Virus record (IMG/VR): IMGVR_UViG_3300020204_000373
Span: 1 to 23,786 of that record
Source of the DNA: a virus
DNA length: 23,786 nucleotides
Reading direction: 5' to 3' (one strand)
The notes below the pieces were generated by a model. It was not told where the DNA came from. It ran no database searches and saw only the letters and a program-made list of their open reading frames with translations. The position numbers and the translations under genes are program-made. Of the stretch, positions 11,101 through 18,700 are shown piece by piece (position 1 is the first letter of the stretch; the number at the start of each line of letters is the position of its first letter).

Positions 11101-14100
11101 CACAAGCAATTGGAATTGCAACTACAACGATAACAGGAGTTGGATCAACTGATAAACTTCCAGCAACTTTATATGTTGTTAAGTCAAGTGATCTACACAT
11201 TCAAGTTGCTGCTTCAGCATCAGAAGCACTTAGAATTCCACCTTCAGTCCTAACACTTTCAAGTGTTGGTATTGGCACTTCTCATGTTTTAAGAGTTAAT
11301 AACGAAAATTCAAAAGTTATCATTGGTCTTGATAATGTAATTCAATCACCAATAGTATCTACTGCAGTGACAACAACACTATCTCTTGGTGTTGAGTTAA
11401 TTGATAATTCAATTCATATTTCTGGTATTACTTCGTTTTTTGCTGGTGACATTGTAAAAATTAATAATGAATTTATGAGGTTGACATCCGTTGGATTTGG
11501 ATCTACTAACAACGTTCTTGTTGACCGAGGATGGATGGGAACAGGACTATCAACACATGCTTCTGGAACTACGGTTAGAAAAGTTTTTGGTAATTTTAAT
11601 ATTGCAAATAATTATGTTTATTTTGCAGAGGCACCATATGGTGAAGTTCCATTCCCAAATCCATCATCGAGACCAGATGAACAAGATTATATTGGACTGT
11701 CAACTAGTACAACATTCAGTGGAAGAGTTTTTCTAAAATCGGGCGATCCAAATTCATTACAAGAATCTTATCATGATAATTATATTTTTGATGATATATC
11801 AGATCTATTTGATGCGACTACAAAAGATTTTACTTTAAGATCCAATTCGCAAAATATCACTGGAATATCAACATCAAATGCTATTGTATTAATTAATTCA
11901 ATATTCCAACAACCAAAGAGATCTGGATTAGTTAATATAATTGGAGACTATACTTTAACAGAAAATTCTGGTATTACCTCAATATCATTTACTGGTACTG
12001 CCTCTTCTACTTCACATGATGTAAACACTGCGTCTATTCCTCGTGGAGGTGTAATTATTTCCGTTGGATCTACTGCTGGATTTGGATATCAACCACTTGT
12101 TTCTGCTGGAGGCACTGCAATTGTATCCATAGCAGGAACAATTTCTTCAATTAGCATTGGAAATAGTGGGTCTGGATATAGAGCAGGGATTCAAACCATT
12201 GTTAATGTTGGCGTCCAAACTTCAAGTGTCGAAACACCAAATATTGAATTTATTGGAACAGCAGCTATTAGTGGTGGACATATTGTGAGTATTGCAATCA
12301 CAAATCCTGGAGTAGGATATACTTCAACCAATCCACCAATTGTTGTTTTTGATGATCCACTTTCTTATTCAAATATTCCATTAATTTACAGTTCTGCATC
12401 ACGAACTGGATTTGGTACAGAGGCAACAGCTGATATTATTGTTGGCCAAGGTTCTAGTGTTATCAATTTTGAAATTAAAAATATTGGTCGTTCATATGGT
12501 CAAGGAGAAATATTAACTGTTGAAGTTGGTGGTTCAACTGGTATACCCACAGATACTTCTTTAACGTTTAAAGAGTTCCAGGTTTCTATTGATAGAACAT
12601 TTAAAGATAGTTTTTCTGGGTGGGTGATTGGAGATTTACAAGTATTTGATACTATTGATTCATTATTTGATGGTGAAAGAAAAGACTTCCCATTAAGTAT
12701 TGATGGTGTTCAAACCACGATTAGATCTAAAAAAGGTTCAAATATTGACATTCAAGCAACTTTATTGATATTTATAAACGACATACTTCAAGTTCCTGGA
12801 ATTGGATATGAATTTAATGGGGGAAGTACAATTATATTCCCAGAGCCTCCTAAGATTGATAGTGTTTCAAAAATTATTTTCTATAAGGGAAATGCTGATG
12901 TTGACGTTGAATTTGTTGATGTTTTGGAAACAGTAAAGATTGGTGACGAATTAACATTGCATTCAGATAATCAAGATTTAACTGAAACTGAAAGACTAGT
13001 TACTGAAATTAAGTCATCTGATGCAGTTCTAACAAGTCTTTATAATGGTGCTGGTCTTTCTTTTGATACGACTCTGCTCAGACCAGTTACATTATGCAGA
13101 CAAACTGAGGACAAAATTATTAATGCTCAAAGAGTGGGAAAAGATAGAGAAAGTTATGAAGCACTGATTCAACCAACAACTAATATTATTCAAAACGTTG
13201 GTGTAACTTCTGATGTGATATTTGTCGAAAGTGTAAAAACTTTCTTTGATAATTCAAGCGAATATACATCTTCAGATCAACAACCAAAAAGAATTATTAT
13301 CACATCACAAGATACTATAGTAGCAGCAGCTGCAACAGCTGTTGTTTCAGTTGCTGGAACAATTAGTTCTATTGTAATCAGTGACGGTGGTAGTGGTTAT
13401 GTTTCTGCACCATCAGTAACAATCGAGTCCCCTGTTGGTTTAGGATCGACTCAGAGAGCATCTGCAGTCTCTTCCTTGACTGGAGGGTCTGTTACAACAA
13501 TTTCAATCACATCGCCAGGAACTGGATATACATCATCAAATCCACCAGTTGTTCTTATCGAATCTCCAAGTTCAAAAACAGAAAAAATTACGAAAGTAAA
13601 TTACAGTGGAGACTTTGGAGTTATCACTGGTATTTCTACAACTTCTGTAGGTGTAGCATCTACAGGACTTGTTTTAGATTTGTTTGTTCCAACAAACTCA
13701 TTCTTAAGAAACACCTCTGTAAATAACGTTGGAGTTGCAACAACAGGAATTAGTGGTATTCAAACTGGTTATTACTTCGTCGTGTTTAATTCTAATGTTG
13801 GATCTGCAGTTACTTCTATTCGTCAAGATGGAACAGTAGTTGGATATGGAACTCAGTTTATCGACAACATCTATGAGGCTGCTGCAGTTTCAATTGCTCA
13901 AACAAGTGTTCTGGGGATTGGAATTACTTATGTGACAAAAGTTACTGTAAGTTTGCAAAACTACAATGGTATAACTGGAATTGGATTTAGCAATTTCTAT
14001 GGTGAATTTAGTTGGGGTAGGATTACAAATCTTACTAGATCTAATCCAGAATCGTTTACAATTTATAATACAGGATTATCTGGAATTACAACTTCACCGG

Positions 14101-14147
14101 TTGTTCAAAGAATACAACCACTCAAGTCTCGCAATTACACTACATAA
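2109..14147 (+). CDS. Giant modular baseplate wedge/virion structural protein at the gp7 position, with YHYH-like domain
   Basis: A 4012-residue protein lying between gp6 and gp8, the place of T4 gene 7 (gp7, 1032 residues, the wedge initiator). Equivalence to gp7 is inferred from gene order and from N- and C-terminal wording known in marine T4-like phages, not from clear similarity to T4 gp7. Map by residue: 1-60 helical start (QLPRFVREEFPLVSEFLKQYY); 70-125 'DST.GFP..IdnEiItYts' module, with a second at 325-370; 190-245 conserved block with SKGTDASFKILFGALYG and YLIQPSDAQY; 590-3065 several copies of an 'nHgf.tGe.i.Y..ggLs...YYv' module; about 735-3805 some 15 'sGxGY' strand motifs; 1225-1365 a YHYH-like domain; 2415-2480 conserved HDNDYYQYFSYALKS block; 3228-3290 and 3513-3600 'lFDg..kdF.L' modules; 3600-3735 block with KDRESYEALIQP; C-terminus with YGEFSWGRI and TSPVVQRIQPLKSRNYT. 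No signal peptide or membrane segment is seen. It is uninterrupted, with no frameshift. Baseplate location is likely; the role of the repeated modules (surface binding, spacer or decoration) is unknown. Confidence 0.85.
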   Translation: MSEVRVKISQVVENQLPRFVREEFPLVSEFLKQYYRSFEFQSGASDLLQNIDQYIKVDELTNLTESTTLTSNVSFTDDTIFVDSTYGFPDSYGLIKIDNEIITYTSKTSTQFQGCVRGFSGVTSYDDPATTDQLVFSNSEIAEHTSESVVTNLSILFLKEFFNKVKKQVSPGFESRELYSGLNESLFVKQSKDFYSSKGTDASFKILFGALYGKNVEVVRPRDYLIQPSDAQYRITKDLVVEAIEGDPIDLQNKTLYQDFDGFFKKAEGTISKVEKIVRGEKEYYVISLDYDYDKDINVSGTVLGEFSIHPTTQTVTNTAINATTLDVDSTVGFPSSGKLIVDLANGTSLTVTYTEKSLNQFYGCFGIAQSFLSGQEIRINAYSYGYSGITTTDVVKVRVSGVLSDLNILDETSFYQKNDLIKIKSLGVNLTDYKSNNWFFNIATRYDVKTLELLDISDFTYKINLYDDHNFSIGDSVTLIGVDNEEFLSTIVNEEIIDTSESSIVLLQNKTSFNISGQGQLDTSKFYTIRKNILKVNTPTYPSLINYTSNVQNVYTDLDGSLYIASPSLPNYSNQPLSINDRSVVFSGTFAGTELNIGNHNFYTGDIIVYNPEDANNKLDLLKGIYFVKKVDDVTIKLAKSKESIFTNNFISISGTVSNNKFYFYDFADSGLNLNLVENQKLIRKLSSPENTVETYETVPGSTGIFVNGVELLNYKSEDLVYYGKIESIDVLGPGDGYDIINPPILTISDDIGSGASGYCSVIGSLDRVEIIDPGFDYLENPIITVSGGNGSGASVKSNLINFDHFVEFNSTSPAGHINLTNNTVGFSSYHRFRNSEKIIYNSQGGTSIGGLSNGAFYYVAVQDGFTVKLHKTLNDSVVGINTIDLTSFGTGIHKLSSIIKKKKLGSISVISPGDGYQNKKVTTTTVGIITSSNIVNIKNHGFKSGELISYQTTGSVIGGLSTSLNYYVTKVTNDEFKLSKVGLGTVGIGTEITDFYYNTKQYIDFTSTGSGSHTFNYPEIQINIKGSIGVSTLSGQNFDAILQPIFRGSINSVFVESGGVNYGSEDILNFDRQPSFNLSSGTAAEVIVIVLNGKISEVLVVNEGSGYNSPPNLTINGTGSGARLTPIISNGSLVEVKVISSGNDYSSSTFITVTAAGSEAKFNAEVKSWRINLVERLINAGQIPNDDGILNKSLNENFGLKYSHAYAPRSLRSLLLSTKFLNESVTFVPDLQILSGVEVLSNAHSSIIGYAYDGNPIYGPYGYNDPAGGVVKCLESGYSLSIKSNRPSTSLYPSGFFIEDYEFTKSGDLDEYNGRFCVTPEYPNGVYAYFCTINSVSSDTGGVFNNYRRPLFPYVIGHEYKSKPIGFNFEKLSNQDEIDINETKWLRNTTPYGLTKQRNYYDYIIDPNKIKKQLSSIKSTSKGSIESIGIVTGGTGYQVGDQLVFNSNGTGGFGLNARVSTIGGKQISQVSAANSTVYNVEFVPLSGGNNFIGFATQPHAFLSNEVVTVSSSLDYQKSGKISIRSNTLTLTNGIGSISATGNVVYLQVDGLLNYPNIKENDIYQIINEQVKILNIDTLSSRIRVLRNTNGAAGVNTYSAGIALTEVTRKLQLNFGISTSYQYNLNKEFYFDPSESVGLGTTSGPGIGYTLSFTNPGAGITQINIPTRAVYLPGHQLTTGIPLIYKSNGGTSVSISTDGISNFQLAENSVVYAAKISDDLIGISTFRVGLGSTGSFVGIGSTVTDILYFTSIGVGNSHSFKTSYSNILSAQVSRNKVTVSTASSHGLTVNDDVYVNVNPGLTTTVAVKYDNYNRRLVANPRSFVSGDVNIENDTITIPNHKYKVGEKIIHTSTAPSGGLSNESIYYAVPVDENRIKLSETYYSAVQPIPTVVGISTASSGTISQVNPQITLIKNYTLVFDVSDSSLSFFNNGVQYSAFDLNFYTDSKFKNVFDSTSSSSSFEVVKTGSIGVTSTATVALKTTDNVPSILYYSLVPIDLNANNNIKKEIIIDDEISSYNQVVLENSVYSGKFNVIRESDTEFSYTILKNLEASSYTDTSGLLEYYTNSTTAFGKINSVSVTSKGRNYQKTPRITEVSSTYGTGAVLIASSSGIGSVTKVEIEDIGFDYPSDLSLRPFAKLPEILKIESLTSFKSIGIASVGKNYTIAPNLVVIDGLTNKVISDVDLSYSIGDSQVAILKNTKGINNVTPTIIPVNNINGVGISTIKFIQSSKDVVVTLGASFSNASDFPFDIGDKVLIESISVGVGSTAKGYNSENYNYTLFTIVNTDPNIGGVGATVSYNLSQYISTDEIPGTYDPVNSYGRIVPQKYFPIFNVELQKNQFYVGENVYSETSSGFVLSWEEESSYLKIATELDFLPNQIIFGESSNSQGRIEEVINFDSVYDVKSSSIVKKGWNTETGFLNNALQRMHDNDYYQYFSYALKSEVSLDTWNDVVSDLNHTSGFKKFSDLILESSSDYSGIATSQDNGDFQAIVDIDAVIDTNCIFDFDLAKENNINLNNKINSNQITFNSKLVQDYIESIGNRVLMIDDLSPQFNSTARLTEFSVVDTFSVDEFDLNAYRFRKYITLITDRFTITDQQVLLVSLLHDSTNGYLNQYGRVETIHDLGSFDFGIFGTEANLLFYPNYFLVNNYDVSLASYNLRDITTGIGTVSLGNSVVVKTSTQNISVGTTTASTIVGIASTYRASKLLIQIEASDKSYFEVDEVTVIHDGTSVSLIEYGQMTANDITPTAISGLGTYNAYLSGSNLNIDITPNSGLTTNYNINAFIVSIGNTSSTTTGSQTITDSTIKSTITSIASSIAPTANIVSQYPNTSFGAYYIAVVEDKTNNQYQVSELVSVSNSGNTCLTEFAVLETGSSIGSFTIDNPSDVNLSFTPIANANVEVRVYQHAITNIHDSSLTSSVDFINGSIESGYGDYEGTLIDVKKSFYLTHKDKPIFERYILGDDPNIIDISNNRIKIPEHFFVTGQELSYAHSGAGTTQAIGIATTTITGVGSTDKLPATLYVVKSSDLHIQVAASASEALRIPPSVLTLSSVGIGTSHVLRVNNENSKVIIGLDNVIQSPIVSTAVTTTLSLGVELIDNSIHISGITSFFAGDIVKINNEFMRLTSVGFGSTNNVLVDRGWMGTGLSTHASGTTVRKVFGNFNIANNYVYFAEAPYGEVPFPNPSSRPDEQDYIGLSTSTTFSGRVFLKSGDPNSLQESYHDNYIFDDISDLFDATTKDFTLRSNSQNITGISTSNAIVLINSIFQQPKRSGLVNIIGDYTLTENSGITSISFTGTASSTSHDVNTASIPRGGVIISVGSTAGFGYQPLVSAGGTAIVSIAGTISSISIGNSGSGYRAGIQTIVNVGVQTSSVETPNIEFIGTAAISGGHIVSIAITNPGVGYTSTNPPIVVFDDPLSYSNIPLIYSSASRTGFGTEATADIIVGQGSSVINFEIKNIGRSYGQGEILTVEVGGSTGIPTDTSLTFKEFQVSIDRTFKDSFSGWVIGDLQVFDTIDSLFDGERKDFPLSIDGVQTTIRSKKGSNIDIQATLLIFINDILQVPGIGYEFNGGSTIIFPEPPKIDSVSKIIFYKGNADVDVEFVDVLETVKIGDELTLHSDNQDLTETERLVTEIKSSDAVLTSLYNGAGLSFDTTLLRPVTLCRQTEDKIINAQRVGKDRESYEALIQPTTNIIQNVGVTSDVIFVESVKTFFDNSSEYTSSDQQPKRIIITSQDTIVAAAATAVVSVAGTISSIVISDGGSGYVSAPSVTIESPVGLGSTQRASAVSSLTGGSVTTISITSPGTGYTSSNPPVVLIESPSSKTEKITKVNYSGDFGVITGISTTSVGVASTGLVLDLFVPTNSFLRNTSVNNVGVATTGISGIQTGYYFVVFNSNVGSAVTSIRQDGTVVGYGTQFIDNIYEAAAVSIAQTSVLGIGITYVTKVTVSLQNYNGITGIGFSNFYGEFSWGRITNLTRSNPESFTIYNTGLSGITTSPVVQRIQPLKSRNYTT
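3876..11303 (+). repeat. Dispersed protein-level repeat, 'nHgf.tGe.i.Y..ggLs...YYv..v....ikLs' module, at least six copies
   Basis: Diverged copies are visible in the translation of the giant gene at residues about 590-650, 821-897, 934-1017, 1664-1763, 1830-1907 and 2973-3065. Each runs: a hydrophobic strand, a small polar residue with H and a 'tGe/tGd' turn, an 'i.Y' strand, usually GGLS or a variant, a 'YYV/YfV/YAV' strand, and a hydrophobic strand ending in K/QL or V. Several are followed by a glycine-serine-rich tail (GIGST/GVGST) and then 'f.stG.GsHtF/SF'. The copies are too diverged to show as DNA repeats, so the duplications look old. The fold is unknown to me; an all-beta domain is inferred. 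Confidence 0.7.
4300..13570 (+). repeat. Dispersed 'sGxGY' beta-strand repeat in the giant protein, about 15 copies, often paired
   Basis: The unit reads roughly 'I.sI.I...GsGY..pP.vtI...gsGA.a.a....G.i..v.I..pG.gY'. Copies by approximate residue: 735 and 775; 914; 1058, 1106 and 1142; 1434; 2083, 2124 and 2161; 3352, 3400 and 3459; 3760 and 3803. The two best-preserved pairs (3335-3418 and 3743-3820) share AGTISSI at the start and GYTS.NPP near the end, which suggests a relatively recent duplication. Similar motifs occur once in gp8 and twice in the DUF4815 protein further downstream. The glycine-tyrosine turn and alternating hydrophobic pattern suggest stacked beta strands; that is inference. 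Confidence 0.75.
5781..6203 (+). other. YHYH-like domain within the giant gp7-position protein
   Basis: Residues about 1225-1365 of the giant protein. The first hallmark is H1246 followed by GYAYDGNPIYGPYGY at 1251-1265. The second is FCVTPEYPNG, then YAYF at 1329-1332, and finally PYVIGHEY at 1355-1362. This order matches the YHYH family found in secreted and surface proteins of marine bacteria and in marine phage structural proteins. The name-giving YHYH tetrapeptide is replaced here by YAYF, so the central histidine pattern is lost. Three cysteines (1275, 1319, 1333) fall in or near the domain of an otherwise cysteine-poor protein. The biochemical function of the family is not established, as far as I know. 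Confidence 0.8.
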
Positions 14148-14150
14148 ATA
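14143..14150 (+). promoter_or_regulatory. Candidate T4-type late promoter element CATAAATA before gene 8
   Basis: CATAAATA matches the T4 late promoter core TATAAATA at 7 of 8 positions. It overlaps the TAA stop of the giant gene and lies 17 bases before the gene 8 ATG, so a transcript would start with a very short leader. T4-like marine phages are known to use late elements of this kind, read by a sigma-like gp55 factor. It is the only structural junction here with more than 6 bases between genes, which adds some weight. In AT-rich DNA a 7-of-8 match can arise by chance, so this stays tentative. Confidence 0.4.
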
Positions 14151-14167
14151 GATAAAAAAACGGCAAA

Positions 14168-15721
14168 ATGGCTGCAATTATAACTGACCAATTAAGAATT
14201 CTGAATGCTAAGAATTTTGTCTCTGTGGCAACTTCTTCTTCAAATTCTTACTATGTGTTTGTTGGTTTACCCAATGCAACTGATTATAGTTCAACTTGGA
14301 ATACAAATCCACCAGCACCTAAAGATAATTTTGATCAAGAGAATGATTATTGGGATACAACAATAGCATTGAAAAAATTAAATTCCAGTGATGTTCAACA
14401 AGTAATTAGAAAAATTACTTGGGAATCTGGAACAACATATGATATGTATCGTCATGATATTAGTGTCACTAACATAGCAAAACCATCTGGTGCAGTAAGT
14501 TTGTATTCTGCAAATTATTACGTTGTAAATAGCGATTATAAAGTCTATATTTGTCTCCAAAATGGAACTGATCCAGAAAATCCAGAAGGAAAACCATCTT
14601 TAGACGAACCAACATTTACAGATTTAGAGCCAAGATCAGCAGGAAACAGTGGCGATGGATATATTTGGAAATATCTATACACAATCAAACCAAGTAATAT
14701 TGTAAAGTTTGATTCTATTAATTTTATGCCAGTTCCTAATGACTGGTATACAAATACAGCAGATGCTGCAGTTAGAAATAATGCAGCAACAAGTGGCCAA
14801 TTAAAAATTGCTACAGTTATCAGTCGCGGAGTTGGGATTGGAACTGCCAATAAAACATATACTAAAGTTCCCATTAAAGGTGATGGATCTGGAGCTGAAG
14901 CAACCATTGTTATTAACAATGATTCAAAGGTTCAGTCAATTACAATATCCAAAGGTGGATCAGGATATACATATGGAACAGTTGATTTGGTTGCCGGAAA
15001 TGTTCCAACAGCAACAACAGATCCAGTCTTTAATGTCATCATTCCACCTAAAGGCGGGCATGGCGCTGATATCTATAGAGAATTGGGAGCTGACAATGTT
15101 TTAATATATTCCCGTATAGAAAATGACAATCAAAATCCAGACTTTATCACTGGTAATGAAATTGCAAGAGTTGGTATAATTGAAAATCCTCAAGCATATG
15201 CCTCAACATCTTTACTAGATTTGCCAAAGGCAAGTGCTGTTTATGCTTTGAAATTAACTGGCATTGGATATACCTCAGCTACTTTTACTGCTGACAGTAG
15301 ATTTACTCAAACTGTCGGTGTTGGTTCCACCGCCGTAGGTAGAGTTATTTCTTACGATCAATCAACAGGTGTTCTTAAATATTGGCAAGATAGAAGTCTT
15401 GTTGGATTCAATACAGACGGAACACAAAATACATCACCAACTTATGGATTTAAATTAAATAGGTTCACATCAAATCCTGGAGTTGGTGGAACAATATTTA
15501 TTTCTGGTGGAAGTGTAAGTCTTTCTATCGATACTAACTTTACTGGTTTTTCAACCACAATAAATAGTAAGACATATTATTTTGGACAATCTTTTACAGG
15601 TGGAATTTCTGATCCAGAAGTTAAAAAGTATTCTGGAAATACAATTTATGTTGACAATAGACCATCTATTACAAGATCGTCTAATCAAAAAGAAGATATC
15701 AAAGTAATTTTGCAATTCTAA
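14168..15721 (+). CDS. gp8: Baseplate wedge protein gp8, enlarged
   Basis: A 517-residue protein; T4 gp8 is 334. In T4, gp8 forms a dimer in the outer wedge and contacts gp7, gp10 and gp6. Recognisable gp8 blocks are: an N-terminal part with NSYYVFVGLP and PPAPKDN; IRKITWESGTTYDMYRHDI; GDGYIWKYLYTIKP at 162-175 (T4 GDGYVWEYLFEIPP); GNEIARVGIIENP at about 329-341 (T4 GNKGFRQISIITNP); and the C-terminus SGNTIYVDNRPSITRSSNQK then EDIKVILQF (T4 SGEMIYMENRPPI, then EEINILFTF). The extra length lies in two places: about 215-300, which carries a GGSGY module like those of the preceding gene, and about 345-480, with 'GSTAVGRVISYDQSTGVLKYWQDR'-type wording. The ATG at 14168 begins the conserved N-terminus; the sequence before it is A-rich with no clear Shine-Dalgarno. 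A late promoter candidate lies just upstream. Confidence 0.92.
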   Translation: MAAIITDQLRILNAKNFVSVATSSSNSYYVFVGLPNATDYSSTWNTNPPAPKDNFDQENDYWDTTIALKKLNSSDVQQVIRKITWESGTTYDMYRHDISVTNIAKPSGAVSLYSANYYVVNSDYKVYICLQNGTDPENPEGKPSLDEPTFTDLEPRSAGNSGDGYIWKYLYTIKPSNIVKFDSINFMPVPNDWYTNTADAAVRNNAATSGQLKIATVISRGVGIGTANKTYTKVPIKGDGSGAEATIVINNDSKVQSITISKGGSGYTYGTVDLVAGNVPTATTDPVFNVIIPPKGGHGADIYRELGADNVLIYSRIENDNQNPDFITGNEIARVGIIENPQAYASTSLLDLPKASAVYALKLTGIGYTSATFTADSRFTQTVGVGSTAVGRVISYDQSTGVLKYWQDRSLVGFNTDGTQNTSPTYGFKLNRFTSNPGVGGTIFISGGSVSLSIDTNFTGFSTTINSKTYYFGQSFTGGISDPEVKKYSGNTIYVDNRPSITRSSNQKEDIKVILQF

Positions 15722-15727
15722 CGAGTC

Positions 15728-18700
15728 ATGCCCCAGCAAACTAATCTCAATGTTTCTCCATATTTTGATGACTTTAATGCAGATAAAAACTATTATAGAG
15801 TCTTATTTAAACCAGGATATCCTGTTCAAGCTAGAGAATTAACAACATTACAGTCAATTTTACAAAATCAAATTGAACAATTTGGAAATTTTACTTTTAA
15901 AGAAGGGTCTATTGTAATACCGGGGCAAATCAATTATAATACCAGATTTAATGCGGTAAAAATTGAAAATTCGTATTTGGGTGTAAATGTTGGATTATAT
16001 GTAAATGACTTAGTTGGAAAAACAATTAAAGGAGATACATCAAAAGTTGAAGCTAAAATTGCATATGTTTTGAGTGAAAATGAAGATGATAATGAATATA
16101 CAACTTTATACGTATCATATTTGGCTTCTGGAGTAAATAATGACCAGTCAACTTTTTCTGATCAAGAAAAATTAGTTCTTGAAGAATCGTTCACTAAAAA
16201 TAATATTATTATCCAAGCAGGAGAAGGATTTGCAAATACAACAATAGATTCAACAGCAGTGGGATCTGCTGTTATTTTATCTTCTGGAGTATATTTTTTA
16301 AGAGGAATTTTTGTAAATGTTAAGGATCAAATTTTAGTTCTTGATCCATATTCAAATAAATCATCATACAAAGTTGGATTTGATGTTATTGAAGAAATTG
16401 TAACATCAGATGATGATGATTCATTAAATGATAATGCACAAGGATTCTCAAATTATGCAGCTCCGGGTGCTGATAGATTTAAAATTAAAGCAATTTTAAG
16501 TAAAAGAGATATTACCACAACAAATACTGAAAATTTTGTAGGTCTTTTAGAAATTAGAAATGGAGAGTTAATTAAAAATGTTGCTACAAATCCAACTTTA
16601 AATGTTTTAGCAACAGAATTAGCTAGAAGAACTTCAGAAGAATCTGGTGATTATTATGTAAGACCACTTGATGTTTCATCTAAAGAAACATTGAACAACA
16701 GATTAGGAAATAATGGTATTTTTAATCAAAATCAATTAACTTACAATAATAACACTCCAAGAGAAGATTTAGGAACATATAGAATTTCTGCAGGAAAAGC
16801 ATATGTTCAAGGATTTGAAGTTGAAAATATTTCTGCAACATATGTAGATTTTGAAAAACCAAGAACAACCAATACAAATACGGATGTAAATCTTACATAT
16901 TTAACTGGACCAACTTTTACTTTAAACAGAGTTGCAGGATCTCCAAACTTAAATCTTGCAAGTCCTTTTATCGTAAGTTTAAGAAACTCTAGAGTAGGAA
17001 TTTCTTCAACAACAGGAGCGGGAAAAGAAATTGGTCTGGCAAGAGTTTATGATTTTGCACTGGAGTCTGGATCTTACAATACTTTAAATCAAAATTTAAA
17101 CCAATGGGACCTTGCGTTATTTGATATTGATACTTATACAGAAATTTCTTTGAATCAAAATACTACGCTGACAGTTCCAACTCATATTCAAGGAAAATCT
17201 AGTGGGGCCACCGCACATTTAAGATATGATGTTAATAACGTAGGAATTTTAACTGCATATGGAGTTCAGGGATCATTTGTTTCTGGTGAAAAATTCATCT
17301 TTAATGGTGTAGAAACAACAAGTAGAGTATCAACTGCCGTCACTGCATATACTACAAAAGATGTTTTATCAGTCTCCCAATATGTGACTGGAGTTGGAGC
17401 AACTATTTTTACGGCAGATATTATTCTATCAACTCAGTATTTTGTTGGATTATCTTCAATTACTGCAAGATCTGCAACTGGAATTAGTAGTATTTCTATT
17501 GCATCAGACACTAATTTTATATTTACAAATAATGTAAAAGTAGGTGGTTTAGTAGCATTTTCAATATCTGGATCAACAGTTCCAACATACTGTAGTGTAC
17601 AATCAGTTTCTGATAGATCAATTACTGTAACTGGTGTAACCACCGTAACTGGAATATGTGAAGGAACAGCACCTGCAACGGCTCAGACATTATCCGATTT
17701 AAAAATCTTAGGATCAAATTTTCAATCATCTGCAGATAATACTTTATACACATTCTTCAAAAAACCATTTGTAAAGTCTGTAGATCTTACTGATTCTTCT
17801 TTAACCATCAAAAAAGAATTTGCAGTTACTATTACAAGTGAACAATCTAATACTTTGACTTCTTCATCAAATGAAGTTTTCTTACCGTTTGATGAAGAAA
17901 GATATGCTTTAGTTCGTTCTGACGGATCTTTTGAATCTCTAAGTTCTGATAAACTTGTATTTGATGAGCAAGCAAAACAACTCACAATTTACGGTTTAGG
18001 TGCAAATGACGCTGGTTCAAGATTAATTGCTACTTTAAGAAAGTCAAATGTAACTTCAAAAGTTAAGAATAAAAATAGAATTGTATCCTTAATTGTGGAC
18101 AAATCAAAATACAGTTCTTCTGGTATTGGATCCACAACAATCAATGATGGATTAACTTATGGTTCTTATGCGTATGGAACTAGAGTTCAAGATAAAGAAA
18201 TTTCATTAAACAGAGCCGATGTTACAAAAATATATGGTATTTTTGAATCGAGCGGAACTTCTGCTGCTGCGTTACCAAAAATAACTTTTAGTAGTTTGGA
18301 CGGCCCAACAAATAAAACTACAGATTTATTGATTGGTGAGCAATTTATTGGTCAAACTAGTGGAGCAGTTGGTGTATATGTTGCAAAAAATAATGATTTT
18401 CAAATTGATTTTATCTATCTCAATGATATTGCATTTTTAGAAACAGAAAATGTTAAGTTCAGTGATTCTGGAATAACGGCCGTTATTTCGGTAGTTTCAC
18501 TTTCTGATAAAGATGTAACTGACAGTTATGCTTTAGATGCTGCTAGAAAAGATACTATTCTTGACTATGCAAAAATAGTCAGAAAATCAAATGTAAAGGA
18601 ACCAGTAAGACAACTCAAAATTATTTTTGAAGCGGCAAGTTTCTTATCTTCTGATTCTGGTGATATTACCACTGTAAATTCTTATAGTCAATTTGATTAT

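Noticed and set aside
11491-11736. Plus-strand open frame of 81 codons in another frame inside the giant gene
   Set aside because: Leucine-rich out-of-frame translation of a conserved module; no start signal.
14545-14919. Antisense open frame of 124 codons opposite gp8
   Set aside because: Opposite conserved gp8 blocks; composition mirrors the complement of gp8 and shows no family pattern.
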